This document shows, piece after piece, positions 24,487-25,723 of a stretch of 25,723 nucleotides of DNA (position 1 is its first letter; each line of letters opens with the position of its first letter). The position numbers were made by a program, and so were the translations under genes. Under the pieces are notes generated by a model. It ran no database searches and was not told the DNA's origin. It saw nothing but the letters and a program-made list of their open reading frames with translations. The stretch is taken from the NCBI GenBank assembly GCA_045613585.1, contig JAZLBG010000068.1:1-25723 (forward strand). The letters are read 5' to 3'. The stretch comes from Fimenecus sp045613585. GTDB taxonomy: Bacteria; Bacillota; Clostridia; Oscillospirales; Acutalibacteraceae.

Positions 24487-25210
24487 AATCGGGATATCGT
24501 TTGTTTTCTTTGAGATTAGGTAATTCAGGAATAAAATATTCTTTAGCAAGTGTTACAAGTATTTTTGCTTCAACAAAATTTACTCCATCGTTATCAAATC
24601 CACTTTTACTCGCTCTAACTATTGTATTGTTTGTTTCATTTATCTCGTATACATTTTTCAGTTCCTCATAAGTCATTATAAGTTCACCGTTTGCATCTTT
24701 TTTGCCTGAAAATTCAAGCACAGTAGAACTTGGAAACTCAGCATTAACCTTTATTAATGCTACAAGGTTTTCTTTTTTTACACCATATTTATTAGAAATA
24801 GCAACAATGCTTTTATTATTAGGATTATCAGAAAAATACACTTCTGCATCACTATTTTCTATCTTTTCCATATCTTCATCACTAATTAATGTGTTACCCA
24901 CATTTTTTTGAGTAGTAACCACATCAGTAGTTGTCACATTTTCAGTAGTCGAAGACTGTGCTTGTTGTTCAGTCGTAGTAATAACTGTTTCTGTTGTAGT
25001 AATAGTTAATTCTGATTCATTCTTATTAGTTGTTTCAGTTGTAACAGTTGACTCTGATATATTATTATTTATTTCTGTAGTAAAAACTGTTGACTCTGTT
25101 ATATTTCCAACAGTAGAATTAGCAGTTTCTTCCACATTAGTATCAGAACAACTAGAAAAAGTAAGACAAATTAGCAATATAAACAATAACAATACTAAAA
25201 TTTTTCTCAT
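24485..25210 (-). CDS. Thr-rich secreted lipoprotein of unknown function
   Basis: 241 residues. The hydrophobic leader (MRKILVLLLFILLICLTFSS) ends in a lipobox-like FSSC, with lipidation expected at C21. Residues about 22-105 are low-complexity Thr/Glu/Val with TTTET- and TTEQQ-type repeats, like the linkers of the zinc-ribbon proteins. The rest (about 106-241) forms a compact domain with DEDMEKIENSDAEVYFSD and YGVKKENLVALIKVNAEFP; I do not recognise it. The ATG at 25210 was chosen over a GTG at 25219 because AGGTGA (25216-25221) lies 5 nt before it. Only 16 nt separate it from the terminator hairpin at 25227, so no promoter fits between: expression probably depends on read-through from the small peptide gene. 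Confidence 0.78.
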   Translation of the reverse strand: MRKILVLLLFILLICLTFSSCSDTNVEETANSTVGNITESTVFTTEINNNISESTVTTETTNKNESELTITTTETVITTTEQQAQSSTTENVTTTDVVTTQKNVGNTLISDEDMEKIENSDAEVYFSDNPNNKSIVAISNKYGVKKENLVALIKVNAEFPSSTVLEFSGKKDANGELIMTYEELKNVYEINETNNTIVRASKSGFDNDGVNFVEAKILVTLAKEYFIPELPNLKENKRYPD

Positions 25211-25226
25211 AAAAATCACCTATAAA

Positions 25227-25253
25227 AAAAAGGTGTGTCTAGCACACCTTTTT
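25227..25253 (-). terminator. Terminator or attenuator between the small peptide and the lipoprotein
   Basis: AAAAAGGTGTG and CACACCTTTTT form a perfect 11-bp stem with a five-base loop, followed by a T run on the minus strand. It lies 17 nt beyond the peptide stop and 16 nt before the lipoprotein ATG. It may limit, not abolish, transcription of the lipoprotein. Confidence 0.85.
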
Positions 25254-25270
25254 AGACAAATCATTTGAAA

Positions 25271-25378
25271 TTATGCACCGAGACCACCAAGAAGACCTAA
25301 AATAACATTAATGAGTTCATTGATGTCGAAATCTGCAAACATAACTGTAATGAATTCAATGATACCTGCGAAATCCAT
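25271..25378 (-). CDS. Small hydrophobic acidic peptide, 35 residues
   Basis: The peptide begins MDFAGIIEFITVMF and ends NVILGLLGGLGA. It has five acidic residues (D2, E8, D16, D18, E21), no basic residues and no cysteine, and reads as two amphipathic or hydrophobic helices separated by ADFDINE. Expression signals are unusually complete: AAGGAGGT lies 7 nt before the ATG, a near-consensus promoter lies 35 nt further upstream, and a terminator begins 17 nt after the stop. It has no signal peptide or double-glycine leader. Size and amphipathicity recall phenol-soluble modulins or leaderless bacteriocins, although those are usually cationic or mixed. A membrane-associated regulatory peptide is also possible. 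Function is unknown; that it is translated is likely from the signals. Confidence 0.75.
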   Translation of the reverse strand: MDFAGIIEFITVMFADFDINELINVILGLLGGLGA

Positions 25379-25412
25379 CCTGTGCACCTCCTTATATTAC
25401 ACCTATGTGTAC

Positions 25413-25441
25413 ATTATAGCACCAGAATTCAATATTTTCAA
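25413..25441 (-). promoter_or_regulatory. Strong sigma-A promoter of the small peptide gene
   Basis: On the minus strand TTGAAA (25436-25441) and TATAAT (25413-25418) are exactly 17 bp apart, with an extended -10 TGC just before TATAAT. The predicted transcript starts near 25406, giving a leader of about 27 nt and a message of about 180 nt to the terminator. It is the best promoter in the window. Confidence 0.82.
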
Positions 25442-25523
25442 CACTTTATATTAAGAATGTTTAACAAAATTTTAAAACACAATTTGTTAATAGTGAACAA
25501 AAATAGACTCTGTGTTTACTAAA

Positions 25524-25555
25524 AAAATAAAACCCTGTTCTTATAAGAACAGGGT
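25524..25555 (-). terminator. Terminator of rplL
   Basis: ACCCTGTTCTTATAAGAACA followed by GGGT is a 24-bp palindrome (25532-25555), followed on the minus strand by TTTTATTTTTTT. It lies 21 nt after the rplL stop codon. Confidence 0.92.
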
Positions 25556-25575
25556 CAAAATTAATTATTCTTAAA

Positions 25576-25723
25576 TTATTTAAGAGTAACTTTTGCGCCA
25601 ACTTCTTCAAGTTTAGCTTTGATGCTTTCAGCGTCTTCTTTTGATGCTGCTTCTTTAAGTACTTTAGGAGCACCGTCAACAACTGCTTTAGCTTCTGCAA
25701 GGCCAAGACCTGTAACTTCACGA
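25576..25723 (-). CDS. rplL: 50S ribosomal protein L7/L12, C-terminal part
   Basis: Only the last 48 codons are inside the window; the gene continues past its edge. They encode the conserved C-terminal domain: REVTGLGLAEAKAVVDGAP, then a SKEDAESIKAKLEEVGAKV helix-strand end and TLK. L7/L12 is the stalk protein that recruits translation GTPases. The frame ends at TAA (25576-25578), and a terminator follows instead of rpoB, the usual next gene in many bacteria. A longer overlapping frame at 25461-25721 is a Leu/Lys-rich shadow of this gene. Confidence 0.95.
   Translation of the reverse strand, partial: REVTGLGLAEAKAVVDGAPKVLKEAASKEDAESIKAKLEEVGAKVTLK

Noticed and set aside
25461..25721. 86-residue Leu/Lys-rich minus-strand frame at the window end
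   Set aside because: Out of frame with rplL, whose conserved C-terminus occupies the same DNA; the frame also runs through the rplL terminator.
1..25723. CRISPR arrays, insertion sequences, phage genes or toxin-antitoxin pairs
   Set aside because: No regularly spaced repeats, transposase, integrase, capsid or toxin-like genes seen on either strand. The Thr-codon repeats are coding low complexity.

Overview
AT-rich DNA from a low-GC Gram-positive anaerobe. Cohesin and dockerin modules in secreted proteins, Shine-Dalgarno (SD) sites of the AGGAGG/AGGTGA type, an encoded CCA end on the tRNA and Thr-rich surface linkers together suggest a gut or rumen Ruminococcus-like member of the Oscillospiraceae. 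The genus is inferred from family content only; no database search was possible.

Layout. (1) 50-360: a tRNA-Ser(GCU) gene with its terminator, followed by a partial direct repeat of the tRNA 3' end and a second terminator. (2) 549-3379, plus strand: a signalling operon encoding a zinc-ribbon/transmembrane/Thr-rich/LRR protein, an XRE-like DNA-binding protein and a soluble Hanks-type Ser/Thr kinase that has no ordinary start codon. (3) 3427-4494, minus strand: a second zinc-ribbon/transmembrane/Thr-rich protein, convergent with the first operon. (4) 4649-12856, minus strand: a three-gene cohesin/dockerin operon encoding a membrane-anchored single-cohesin protein, a secreted cohesin-dockerin scaffoldin and an 1855-residue dockerin protein carrying both CHAP and NlpC/P60-like domains. 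(5) 13053-24391, minus strand: an eight-gene catabolic operon with a C_GCAxxG_C_C protein, a GH36-like and a GH31 alpha-glycosidase, a glucose-dehydrogenase-like enzyme, an LgoD/YjmD-like zinc dehydrogenase, UxaB, UxaA and an amidohydrolase-2 protein. (6) 24485-25378, minus strand: a Thr-rich lipoprotein and, upstream of it, a previously uncalled 35-residue hydrophobic acidic peptide with a near-ideal promoter, SD site and terminator. (7) 25576 to the window end, minus strand: the 3' part of rplL.

How the genes may work together. The catabolic operon reads as cytoplasmic alpha-glycosidases feeding an oxidative, non-phosphorylating route (aldose to lactone to aldonate to a 5-keto acid such as tagaturonate, then altronate and 2-keto-3-deoxygluconate). 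The last two steps are well supported; the upstream substrate is inferred. The cohesin operon looks like a surface complex built to hold a peptidoglycan-active protein rather than a polysaccharidase. The LRR/kinase operon, the second zinc-ribbon gene and the cohesin operon share an upstream motif of about 20 bp, which suggests co-regulation of a cell-envelope programme. No transporter, integrase, transposase or CRISPR array is visible.
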